NCBI GenBank assembly: GCA_026874595.1
Contig: CM049315.1
Span: 66,599,916 to 66,663,915, forward strand
Reading direction: 5' to 3'
Source of the DNA: Sipunculus nudus
Lineage: Eukaryota > Annelida > Sipuncula > Golfingiida > Sipunculidae
Length of the DNA stretch: 64,000 bases
The notes below the pieces were generated by a model, which saw nothing but the letters and a program-made list of their open reading frames with translations, was not told the origin of the DNA and searched no databases. This document shows, piece after piece, positions 46,501-58,500 of this stretch (position 1 is its first letter; each line of letters starts with the position of its first letter). The translations under genes and the position numbers were made by a program.

Positions 46501-49500
46501 ACACAACATAAAAACAAGTGACCAATGGGTCACTTCACTCAGCTGAATTTTGGAAAAATTTTATCAAATGCAAAATATACTAATTTTTTTTTAAAGCTAA
46601 GAGGAAACAGTCCTGCTAACTGGTAATAATCAAATATTAAATAGGTTTGCCAAACAAATACTGTGCACTTTTTCTGACTATATCTAAGATGCAGGAGCCT
46701 GTTATGATCAAATATTTCTAATTATTAATTCAGCTAAATGACAGTAATATGTGCATAAAATAACCATGGAAATGTATGAAACTCTGTCAATTATAGAACA
46801 AGGATGAAAGTGGAGATTAGCTGAAGTATAATAATGCACATTTAATTTATTAACTAAAAAAAATGCTGTAAAAAATTTATTAAAAAAAAAATTAAATTTT
46901 CCATTGTCATATAAGCATAAACTTATTCTGATGAGAATATATTGTACTGTGTAATACATGAAAATTGGGGCCTGAAACCATTTTATAATGCAATAAGGAA
47001 AAAAAAATGTTATGAGTTATTTGAAATGATGCATTTGACCAACAAAAAATGTGTAATATATACAAATTCCAAACAATTTAATCATGGCTAGAAGTACCTC
47101 CTAACATGGCTTTAATATATCATTTATAAAACTGAATATATTATGATTTACAGCTATATAGTTTAGATATAGATTGCAAAACCCATTAATTCTACACATA
47201 AACAAAACAGGATTGTTAATGACTTTAAGTGTCTTAATACCATCATTAAACCTTAAAATGTTTCAACTAGTACTTGTCAGACTCTAATATTTTATCAAAA
47301 AAATTATCAATGTTTAAACTAGAGACCCATGGGTCTTGATGCTCAGCTGAATTTGACTGTAAGGATATTGATTAGCTTTTCAAAATGTGGTTCTGGTGAC
47401 CTAACCAACGACCTGGTGACCAAAATAAAAAAAAAATTACTGTCCTTAAACATTCATAGGGCAAGTAAGCCATTTTGAAAGTTGGAAAGTTTGGGAAGAA
47501 AAGTTTGAGTAATATGCACCAGATGGAAGGTTTGGGATGAAAAGCTTGGCTAAAAATGCAGCCATAATCTTTTTAAATAAGTGGGTGAAGTGACTTTGAC
47601 CTTGAAATCCATATGTCAATCCAACCTGAAGTTATTATCAGGAAACAAATAATTTGTGTATGGAGGTATGGACAGCCAGCCAAACAGGTTATTACTATCA
47701 TTGTTGATGGCACAATGGACGACGGAAGATGCCACAACATCCTGAAAGCTCACAGATTGGCTAAAAGTATGTGGTGCCAAGGGAACTTGGTATGAAAAAT
47801 TGGTGTACCAAATTTGAGGACAAAAAGTAAAAACCTTGAAAAGTTATGGGGTTCACAATGATTTTACATTTTGGCTGATTTTACCTTGAAGATGAAGGTC
47901 AAGGTCACCAGGTTTCAAATTCCTCTGAGATCTTGGTAGAACAATGAGTGTTTAATTTTGGAGGAAAATATGCAGCCCTTCAAAAGTTATCCCGTTCACA
48001 AGACTAAGTATACTTCAGCTGATTTGACCTTAAAGATCAAGGTCAAGGTCACCACTTTTTGAACTCCTGCAAGATTTCGGCAGAAAGTACTGGTATGTCA
48101 CATTTGAAGAAGAAATTTTCAGTACTCTCAAAGTTATGGGGGTCACAATGCTAGACTTATGCAAATTTAACCCTTAAAATCAAGGTCACCAGTACAAAAA
48201 ATATTCTGAGAAATCAGTTATAACAATATGTGTGTCCAATATGAGGGGGAAATCTGCAATAATAAATAAATTATGGTGTTCACAAGACAATTACTATAAT
48301 TCGGCTTATTTGACCTTAAAGATCCTAGTCAAGATAGAAGTTTTTAAACTTTTCCAAGAACTTGGTAGGAACAATTTGTGTACCAAATTTGAGAACAAAA
48401 TGTGAAATACTTTAAAAATTATGAGTTTCACAAAAATTTTACATTTCAGCAGATTTGACCATGAAGATGAAGGTCAAGGTCACTGGTTTTCAAACTCGTC
48501 CAAGAGTTAGGTAGGAACAATGAGTGTTTAAAATTTTGGAGGAAAATATGTGGCCCTTCAAAAGTTAGTGTTCATAAGACAATATCTATATTTCGGCTCA
48601 TTTGACCTTGAAGACCCTGGTCAAGTCACTGGTTTTCAATCTTTTTCAAGAACTTGGTAGAAACAATTTGTGAACCAAATGTGAGGACACAATGTGAAAT
48701 ACTTTAAAAGTTATCAGGTTCACAAAAATTTAACATTTCAGCAGATTTTACCTTGAAGATGAAAGTCAAGGTAACTGGGTTTCAACCTGTCCGAGATTTT
48801 GGTAGGAACAATTAGTGTTTCAAATATGCAGCCCTTCAATAGTTACTGCGTTCACAAGATGCTGAAGCTGACGACAGACAATGGCACTGAAAACAACATG
48901 TCTCCCCTAGAGATGGGGGGGGGGGGGGGGGGGGGAGGGCGAGGGGAAAAAATGATTGGCCAATACTGACCTTATTTCTGGCACGTATATAGGAAATAAA
49001 TGCAGGAATAGTTTTACCAGATTTGAATAAAACAGCACCTGTGATTTTCAAAGTTGGCAGGGATGAAGTGTAACAACAGGTTTTTAATGGAAAATGGAGG
49101 TTTTTTCCTTAATATCTCAAAGGAACAAAGTCACCATGACCCAATTTTTGGTTTGGTAGGAGATATTTGGGACATCTAACAGTGTGCTGAATTTCACATT
49201 CATAAGTCCAACAGTTTCAAAACGTGCCAGTTTTATGGACAGACAGATGGACAGCTGATGGACAAAGGACGATTGCTATAGCTCAGATGACTTACAGTCA
49301 GCTGAGCTAATAAAAATGACATGTGCGTGGGGTGGGGGGGGGGGGTGGGTTGTTTACTCACTTCTCTCATTTTGAAAAAAGCTGCTCCCGTCAAGAGGCT
49401 GTCACTGCCTGCCTGATGCTGAGATCCTATGCGATCAACCTGAAAGAAAAATGTTTGTGTTACAGGAAACTCTGTACATGTCTGTAATCAAATACAACTC

Positions 49501-52500
49501 CACTTAATACGAAATAACGCAATCACATTTCATTTATCAGAACTCCTTTTCACATTGTCATTTTAAAGGCTGTTTTTCCATGCATCTGCTAATCCACAAG
49601 CTTACCGTGAAGTATCAGCATAGTCAGCTGAGCTAAAAATGTGTATAAAGTCGAAAAAAGGTAAAAGGTGGCACCACAAGTCTGCAGGAACTAATAAAAC
49701 ACTCATAATCAATATTCATGCAAAGAATCATGGCAATCAATGCACAAGTTATTCAGATACCGGAGCTTTTGCAACAAATTTTTCATTATTCTGGGGGATA
49801 CTTATAAGCCCCATAGCTTGGAGGATATGGGTATGAGAGACCTCATTTGAGGTTTAAAAGGAGATTTTTTATTCGTCTCCCTGGATGTTCAGTTAGGAGT
49901 TTCTAGGTCCAGCGGTTACGATTAGTGTCTTGTTAAAGAACACTCAGACAGATGGCTGGATGACTGACAACTATTCTGTCGCATGCTATAAGCATGAAAG
50001 ACCCGAAATGACAAGTAAATTGGTCTTTTTTTTTTAATTTGTAATCTTTTTATGAAAAATACTAACACAGGTTTCTGACAACTCTCTTTCCAATGACACA
50101 GCAAGTAACTCAAACCAGTTTGCATTCAAATGCAAATGGCAATCGTCGATTGCACATCTTTTGTAAGTTTGGACTCTTTCTGTCTCATACTTCACACCTT
50201 TTCCCTTGATTTCTCCCCACAAAAAAAGTTTAAACTTGTTCAGTGTTTTATTAATCATTTCTTTGTTTTTATCCTCTTTAACTGTAAAGATAAGATAAAT
50301 ACAGTTCTAGTTAATTCTTCTATTCACGCCTCCACAAATGAAGACATCAACCTTGCTGGTGTGAGCTGGAACTTCATGATGCGGAGGCCAAAAAAATGTT
50401 TCCTTGTTCTTCCAACCCAAAAATCCAGACCGTCATATATATGGGCTCTGCTTATACTTGATACTTCACAGCAGGTATGCTCCAAAGAGCCAATATGCCA
50501 TATATGTTCTTGGATACTACAAGGAAGTCAGTCAAGATGAATTTGCTGCACACAGTGACAAGACCCTGAGACTGCTGGGAAATGGAGTTATTTTTTGCCA
50601 TCTGCAAATCACCCAAAAGCACCCCCTGCTTAGTTTCCATGCCGTTAGTTTTTGTGGATGTGCATGCAGAGCCCACGCCCACATGATAACAGTTAAAGCT
50701 TAAATGGAGGGACCTTATATTTGCACTCTGTGGACTACGCATGCTGATCAGATCTGCACATACATGGGCACAGTGCTTATGTCATTGGTTTTCCATTATA
50801 AAATGGCAGGCTAAAGATAAGTCCCTTTCAATGAGTCATTCTTTGACCAGTGGACTTAATAAGGTCACAGGACACACAGACCATGTGGAAAGTTTCAAAA
50901 TACATCAAAATCATGTTTAAAGGAACAAAAGAAGAATAGTGTGAAGCAAAAAGGTGTAAATTTGACAGAAAGCCAACTAAACCATAAGCTGAATAGCAGT
51001 TTTCTTCAATTTGTTGCGCGGGGCAATGGTGGACTATTGGGTTTTTTTACCAGGTTGGTGCTCCTGTATACTGGTCTGAAACAGAAGCATGCAATTAGTA
51101 AAATAAAAACCATGTCTTTACAGACTGAATGTTTTTGAGCAGAAAGCTTGAGTTCTAGTTTTTCAAGCTAAAGACATATGAGCCAATCCACCACTTCCAA
51201 ACTAAATGAGAATTCAAGAACCTCTGACTTACCTCCAGCTGGTCACCAACTTCCTGCAGTCCTCCCTTAAGGTTCTTGCAGCTTTTCATAAGGTATTTAA
51301 CATCATAAATATTGGGGAAATAGATCCTCAACAGCTCAAAGAATTCTTGCTCTTCAATGGGCAAATTCACACCAGTCAGGATCTTCAGCAGGTACCCAAA
51401 GTCATAAAAGCTACAAACAAAAGGCAAGTGTGAAATCAGCTAAGCCTCTGACTGGCCAACAAGATCCAACAGGCCTGACCTGACCCAATACACATCTCCA
51501 TATTTGTTACACAATTTGTTAAATACTACAAAATTATTAAGTATTTTTTGAAAGTACAGTTTGCATGATTAAGTAAGGAAATTTACACACCAGTTCTTTA
51601 CTTTGACAGGGCTCGACATTAACGTTTAACCACTTGTCCTGGGCAGGTAAAAATCAAGAAAATGGTATCAGGGAAACTAAAAGTCACCTCTGACTTGCCC
51701 AGTTGGGCAAGTGGGTCCAACATAAACCTTTACCCAAAGGCCAAAAAAAACAATCTTTGTGTCCGGTACCCAACAGAGTTATGAAAAAAAGACTTGTGCA
51801 GACCCCTGGTAACATCAAGTTGGGTTAACATATATTCCAAAGAACAAGCTTTCAGATACTTGTAAGAATTAAACAGCTATAAGTGAATTTAAAATTTGCA
51901 TCTTAACTGCTTTGTATCCGATGTGGAACACACTTCAAGTTCTTAAATAAATGCCGAGCTGCAGGTACCGCATTTAATGTGCTCTCATTGGGGTAACGAA
52001 AGTGTGTTATACTGCATGTGGAATGGTTCATATTATAAATTTGCTATGTGGTAAAATATATACTTAAAATATGCAAGATAATCTAATTATCCACCTGTCG
52101 TGAATAATATTCCCTCTATTTGGTAGTCATTTCATATTTATTTCTGCGCGATAAAAAAGATGTCAATTTAATTTGGAATTTTTTCTTAACATATTCCCCA
52201 AAGTTTCTGCACATTCAAGGGGGAACCTGCAGTATTTGTACTGAAACATCTGCCGGTTGTCAGGTGACACCTGATTTTGGCAGGAACAAAGTTAATCCAA
52301 GCTACGCACAATGTAACTGGCAAAGGATGTTGACAAACGTACACATCCACAGAAACAAACAAGTATTTTTTTATTAGCCTACCCTGGAAGTTGCTTCTGT
52401 TTCTTCCCAGGGCAAAAAAAAATTATTTTTAACGTCATTAGCATTTATCTGTCTTGTGTTTTTACAAAGTTCCCCTATTGTCTCCATATTCCCCCTGGCT

Positions 52501-55500
52501 CTGACTGGGCTCTCATGTGACAGTTTTTGTACATGTAATCAAGATTTACCAGGATCAAATGGAAACAAAAATGTCTGCAGACATGTTGTTTTCAGACACT
52601 TAATTGAAGGAAACGAATGGTTGGCCACAATAAGTGTACTCCACTTTCACGTCAAGCAGACCTTGCTGGGAAATAAAATTTTAATTACTAATATTCTTTC
52701 TATATTCAAACAACTACAGAATTCCCAACTCAAACAGCAATTAATTCTTGAACCAATTTACACAGCATCTGTAGCATCAGACTCGGAGAAAATAATCTTT
52801 AGTTGGCCATTTTTTTTCTTGGATCAACTAAATCATCCTGATAATCCCTTGTTAATTTAGATTTCCAGTACTTATGTTTATCTGTGCAAATACTAAAGAG
52901 AAATATAACAAATTAACATTATAACATGTTTTTTTTACTTTATTTTTGAAAATGTAATGAAACATGCAATACCAGTACAGTCATGTGAACACACTTTTGT
53001 TTTGTAGGGCAAGTAAAAATTCATGTAGGGCAAGTAAAAGCTAGATGTTGCTTGCCAGTCAGGCAAGTCAGGGTATGAAATTTACAGGCAAGTCCAGCCT
53101 GTGTAATACTGATTTCACAGGCCCCCAGAAAATTACAGGCCTGTACATTTACATGTAAAAAAAAAAGTAATGGAAAGCTAAAAAAAAATATAAGAAATCA
53201 AATATGATCTATTTGTATAACATTAACTGCCCAAAGGCATAGGGGTATCTATTTCTATTTGGTTTTGGTTTAAAAACTAAAAACTTTTGTCATCTTTTCA
53301 GTGCCTTTATCAGGTCCCCTGCTTGATCACAATAAAAAAAAAATAAATGTGTCACAGACATGGAATTTTTACATCTGACGGGTCATACTCTGATATGTAC
53401 CAGCAGCTGTAACTTAAGACCATACTCATATTTGTAATATAACTCTCACAGAAATTAAGACTGACTTCTCCATATATTTTTCCAGTCTATTGTCACTTTC
53501 TTAATTTTTTAAAAATCCTCTTGTAATTAATGTACCAGCAAACTGCACAAGAAAAACATCCACCACATACACGGTGCCTCATACTGAACATACTTTCTTT
53601 TGTCTGTAATTAATGATTGAGCGAGCAATGTTGATCTGTATCTTGTCTACGTCTAAACAAGAAATGCCATATGGTTAGGAAATATAATTTCATTTTAAAG
53701 GCTATTAATAAAATGAAATAAAGTTACAAAGGCAGTTAAAATGAAACACTACCAAAAAAAGAGGGTATATGCCAATGGTAAAATTTTGTGTGTTCATATC
53801 AGCTATGGGCAGTCGGCTTGCATCTTAATATTATACAGGCCTGAGCAAAAAAATATGGGTAACTGCCCACAGGCCCTTTAAAAATTTCAAACCCTGCAAG
53901 TGTTATCAGAAGTTAATGCCGAGCCCAAATGGACTCAATGGTTAATAGTTTAATTTTATTGCTATGACAAAATCTGCAGAGGAGACATCCTGAGTGCATA
54001 AAAGACGTTGTTATATTAGGAGTCAAACATAAACTTAAAATTTCTGTCCAAGAAACTCCCTTTGTACAACATCAGCCCTTAAATGTCCTGTATCAGAAGC
54101 CAACTGTGTTAACTCTTATAATACAATGATTCTTTTAATGGCTTGTGGCAAGCAATGAGTAGCTGTACTGGAGTCAGAGACTTCTTTTATTCACTTAAAT
54201 TCAAACTGGATAAAAAAAAAGAAAATCTGAATGTTTAAAAATTAGGAGTATTTCCTACATCTATATTATATAATTTATCCGTAATTCTGCACACAAAGAA
54301 TACAATTGAAGTTTGGTTCCACAGTGGTATTAACATGGTTTCTTACCTGTGGAATGATAGCCATTTAACGTTATCTGCCAGGACAACCCCTGAGGTCATT
54401 AGCAGTTCAGCAAAGTCGATAACGGAGATGCCGTCCTCCTCGTGTTTACTGAACATAATGCCACTGTTCTGTAACAAGTCTATAGAGTCCTGGGCATACA
54501 TGTCCTCCCTGTAAAATACACATCCCTATTGAGTATAATGAGGTTGCCTTTTTGTTCTCCCTGTAAAGAACACATCCCTACTGTGTATACTGTGGTTGCC
54601 ATTTTGTCCCCCCCCCCCCCCCGCAAAATACACATCACTATTGAGTATACTGTGGTTGCCTTTTTGTCCTCCCTGTAAAGTACACATCCCTATTGAGTAT
54701 ACTGTGGTTGCCTTTTTGTCCTCCCTGTAAAACACATCCCTACTGAGTATAGTGATTGCCTTTTTGTTCTCCCTGTAAAAAAAAAACATCCCTACTGTGT
54801 ATACAGTGGTTGCCTTTTTTGTCCCCCCCCCCCCCCTTAAAATACCCATCCCTATTGAGTATACTGTGGTTGCCTATTTGTTCTCCCTGTAAAATACTAA
54901 TCCCTATTGAGTATACTGTGGTTGCCTATTTGTCCTCCCTGTAAAATACACATCCCTATTGAGTATACTGTGGTTGCCTATTTGTCCTCCCTGTAAAACA
55001 CATCCCTATTGAGTATACTGTGGTTGCCTTTTTGTCCCCCCCCCCCTGTAAAATACATATCCCTATTCAATATACTGTGGTTGCCTTTTTGTCCCCCCTG
55101 TAAAATACACATCCCTGTGGAATTAGCATATGGGAAAATAATCATGAATATGAAATCCTCAGGAATATGATGCCTCATCAGGGCTTGAATTTTACTAGAG
55201 AATGCCAGATATGACCGGCTTAATAACTTAACCCCCTGCTGGGCAGTCTGACCGGCTCTTGTTTATCCCAGCTACGGGACACTGTGTCCATGGTTATCTT
55301 TTCTTCCCATAGCGTTGAAATCCTCAGAAGCACAAAAAATTGTATCTAATCTAGATTGGTGAATAAATAGTGATGATTTCAGAGGCAAAATATGATACAA
55401 ATTGATGTATTTTCAATATATTTAATGCTTTAGATAGTGGCAAAGTATTTTTACATAACATTTACAGTAAACGATTTGTTTTTGCCCAAGTGAGAGCAGC

Positions 55501-58500
55501 CAATCAGACAATTAGCAGGTATGGAAAGATAACTAGGCTAACCTTTTTGTTTGTTTGATGATTACGAAAATTTTTCTTGTATGCTTGAAAACAGTTCTTT
55601 ACATGCATACACAAATTCCAGGACCAAAAGTATGAAATTTTATTTTTTATTTTTATTTATATATACATTTACGGAAATAAACAAGGGACCCATGGGTCAC
55701 TGTGCTCAGCTGAAGTTCACTTTGAAGGTAAATATCTAAAATAATATCAAATGAATATCAAATAGAGATAATGTCTGAGAGGAAGAGGTATTATAGGCCA
55801 TGGTTGGTTGATATGATTGAAAAAATTGTTGCAAATAATATTTTGTGATCTGACTAAGTGTTTTCTATTGTTGAAACTGATGATGTAAGCAGTTTATGAA
55901 TATCAGATCTAAACTATTACCATAATCATTGGTTGGCTTTTTGAGAAGCTGTTGACAGTTCAGCAGTTGTGTAATTAGATCAGATTTTTTTTATGAAACC
56001 AAATTTGTTTGTCTGTTTTATAATATGTATACACTTTCCATAATTTTCTCACTCCACAGGTGGAAGGACCTTATGGTGGGTGTTTGTGTTTTTGACGAGT
56101 AAAACCCCCATTATTTTGACCCCTAATATAGGTCACAGTGACCTAATTTCAGGTTTCCAAAGAGATATTTTATGGACCTCTATGGATTTCAGTTAGACAT
56201 TACAGTGTCCAGAGGTTATGATTTGTGCTCTTGACAGACAGACAGACGGCATGACAGACAGATGGACAAATGGTGATTGCTATAGCTCATAAGACTTTGT
56301 CAGCTGAGCTAACTGAACTGGAGGTGCGAAAGAGGAAATAATAAAGAGATTATCTTTAGTTAGAGCAGCATTTTCAAAACCAGAGAAATCATGGAAATCA
56401 TTAATATACAGGATGAAAATAAAAATTTTTAAAGTACTATAATCGCTGTTTTGCTATACAGAACAGAAATGTGGAAAATGAATGAATCAGATATCAATAT
56501 AATGAACACATTTCAGAGAGCATGTCTCAGGGACTTTAAGAAAATTCACTGGCCAATGAAAGTAACCAACATAGAAATATACCAGAGGGCAGGGACAATC
56601 ATACAAGTGAAATAATTAAGCAAAGGTGATGATGGATAGGCCACGTATTAAGATATAAAAAGATAATTATACAAGTTACGTTAACCTGGACACCAGAGGT
56701 GAAAAGAAAAAGAGGGAGACCAAGGACAACATGGAGACACACAGTGGAAGCAGAAAGGAAGGACAGAGATAGGATCACCTGGCAGCAGGTAGAACGAGTG
56801 GCAAATGACCGGGATGAGTGGCAGAAGTTGTTCAGCCGCCTTATACACCACCCAAGGCTTGAAGAGGATAAGTAAGTAAGTAAAGCATTCAGAACTAAAA
56901 TTGTCCATCCATGTTTTAATCACTACACATTTGGTATAAAACTGTTAGTTTTAGAAAAAATTTAGTAAAAACTGTTAATATGTCCATACATTGATATTTT
57001 GAAACACAAGCACACTATCACTATAACAAAAGACATTCATCAACAGACGAATGTCTACGCTCCTCATGCAGTGATTATATACTGGAGTTGTCCCTATCTC
57101 CCTCATTGTAACCGCTGCTTTGTAAAGCAAGATTCTCTGGGTTCCACCACCAGGGCTGGCACAGAGCAAATTCCGCGAGGACATTAATAGTCCTGGATAG
57201 AGTACATATAGTTACAGCCAAGCTGGGCGTCAGAAGATTTACGTGACTTGTATTTGTTGAAGACGTTGTTATTGTGAGATTGGAGCAAGTCAACGATGAC
57301 GGTGGCCAATTGTTGGATGTTACCGGAATTAACCTGTGTTCTTCAATTCAGACAACAAGTGGTATTTTGGACTTTTCAGTGTAAAAGAACTGGGGAACAT
57401 AATTCCACTGCGAGTGTGGTGTGACACAGACCAATGAGAGCCTGATATTGCATTGTGCATCCAGCTCCAAATTTTAAACATGTGAAAACCTGCTCTCAGT
57501 GGTTTGATTACACAAGTTCTGGTACAGGGCCAAGAATCAGACAAAAAAGTACAGGTGTCACTTGTTAAAAATTTGGGGCTGGATGCACAATTGGATAGCC
57601 ATACAAAGCTCCCCTTGGTTTGAATACAATTCCTTGACCTGTGAAAGCCTTTGTGCTAAACAAAGCAGTGCAGTGTATAACAGCTGCACAAGGAGCACAA
57701 CCAATGTCAATCAGCACAGTCAACTACTCTTAGTGGAAATGTATTATTAAATCAGGACCTCAGGTTTACATTTGAGTATCAATCATAAAATCATATGTCA
57801 TACATTGAACAGGGGCAGAAAGTACTCAGCACTACTCACGTGAGATTAAACTTGAAATTGAACTGCCACGTGGTGATGTTGGGTGGTGTATTTCCTCTCT
57901 CATCATAAAATGAGAACCCAACTTGAATGATTTTGAGCAGGTCCACATTACATCGCAACAACTGGTACTGATAATCTGTCGTGCTGCGGAACTCTCCAAT
58001 TGGTCGGGCTACAACACCTGGGAATTCCGTGTCCTGTAAAGAACAAATGGACCGGTTTTACTTTGATCACATCTTCAGTGTGAGTACCCTGAGTTTTATC
58101 ACTTGAATGACACTAAGTAATGATACCATGTTGAATACACAAGCTCCTACTTAATATAATTGATTTCATTTTATGCAAGTCTAATATGTGGTCTACATTA
58201 AATGCACAAAGACAACAACTCTTTGGGCATGCATAGAGGTTATTATTTAACATCACCATAGGAAATTATAATTATTTTAGATAATACAACTATTATATGC
58301 TTAACCAATCGGGTGATTGTGTTGTCATCACTACTCCCCCCTCCCCCTGTGCCTTATGATCTAGTTTCCTGCAAATTGTTCAAGGAAATACAGAATAGAT
58401 GCAAAGTGATTAAAAAGTTAGTATTTACGGTCTCCATACATATATACAAAACAGATGATTTATATCACACTGCATTCCTTAAATTTCTGCCTGGATCTAT

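Larger units (their letters stand above)
47319..49309 (-). mobile_element. H2-type Helitron-like element in intron 5, with a different tandem core
   Basis: The 3' terminus is the complement of CTAG at 47,319-47,322, then the palindrome AGACCCATGGGTCT and the GCTCAGCTGAA arm. The 5' end at about 49,278-49,309 is the foldback GCTCAGATGACTTACAGTCAGCTGAGC with an adjoining run of GGACAGACAGATGGACAG. The core is a 145-bp tandem array unlike the 337-bp array of other H2 copies. An H4-like 5' end (GAAAGCTCACAGATTGGCTAAAA, about 47,744-47,766) inside suggests mosaic origin. Confidence 0.7.
51607..53926 (+). mobile_element. hAT-like DNA transposon in intron 3
   Basis: The left end CAGGGCTCGACATTAACG and the right end GTTAATGCCGAGCCC (53,912-53,926) are inverted copies over about 15 bp with one mismatch. 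CAGGGCTCGA... is a familiar hAT-type terminus. The final TG at the right end and the 8-bp target duplication are not intact. It holds an open frame on the plus strand and is split by a second, smaller element. Confidence 0.6.

Noticed and set aside
50130-50540. 136-codon plus-strand open frame in intron 4
   Set aside because: No recognisable motif, overlapping frames on both strands, and it lies inside an intron of the opposite-strand gene.
55180-55560. CAGGGCTTGAATTTTACTAG as a possible hAT-like left end
   Set aside because: No inverted partner or target duplication was found downstream.
57000-57545. Overlapping frames on both strands in intron 2 suggesting an exon
   Set aside because: No splice sites in phase with the CNOT7-like exons, whose joined sequence is already continuous without this part.
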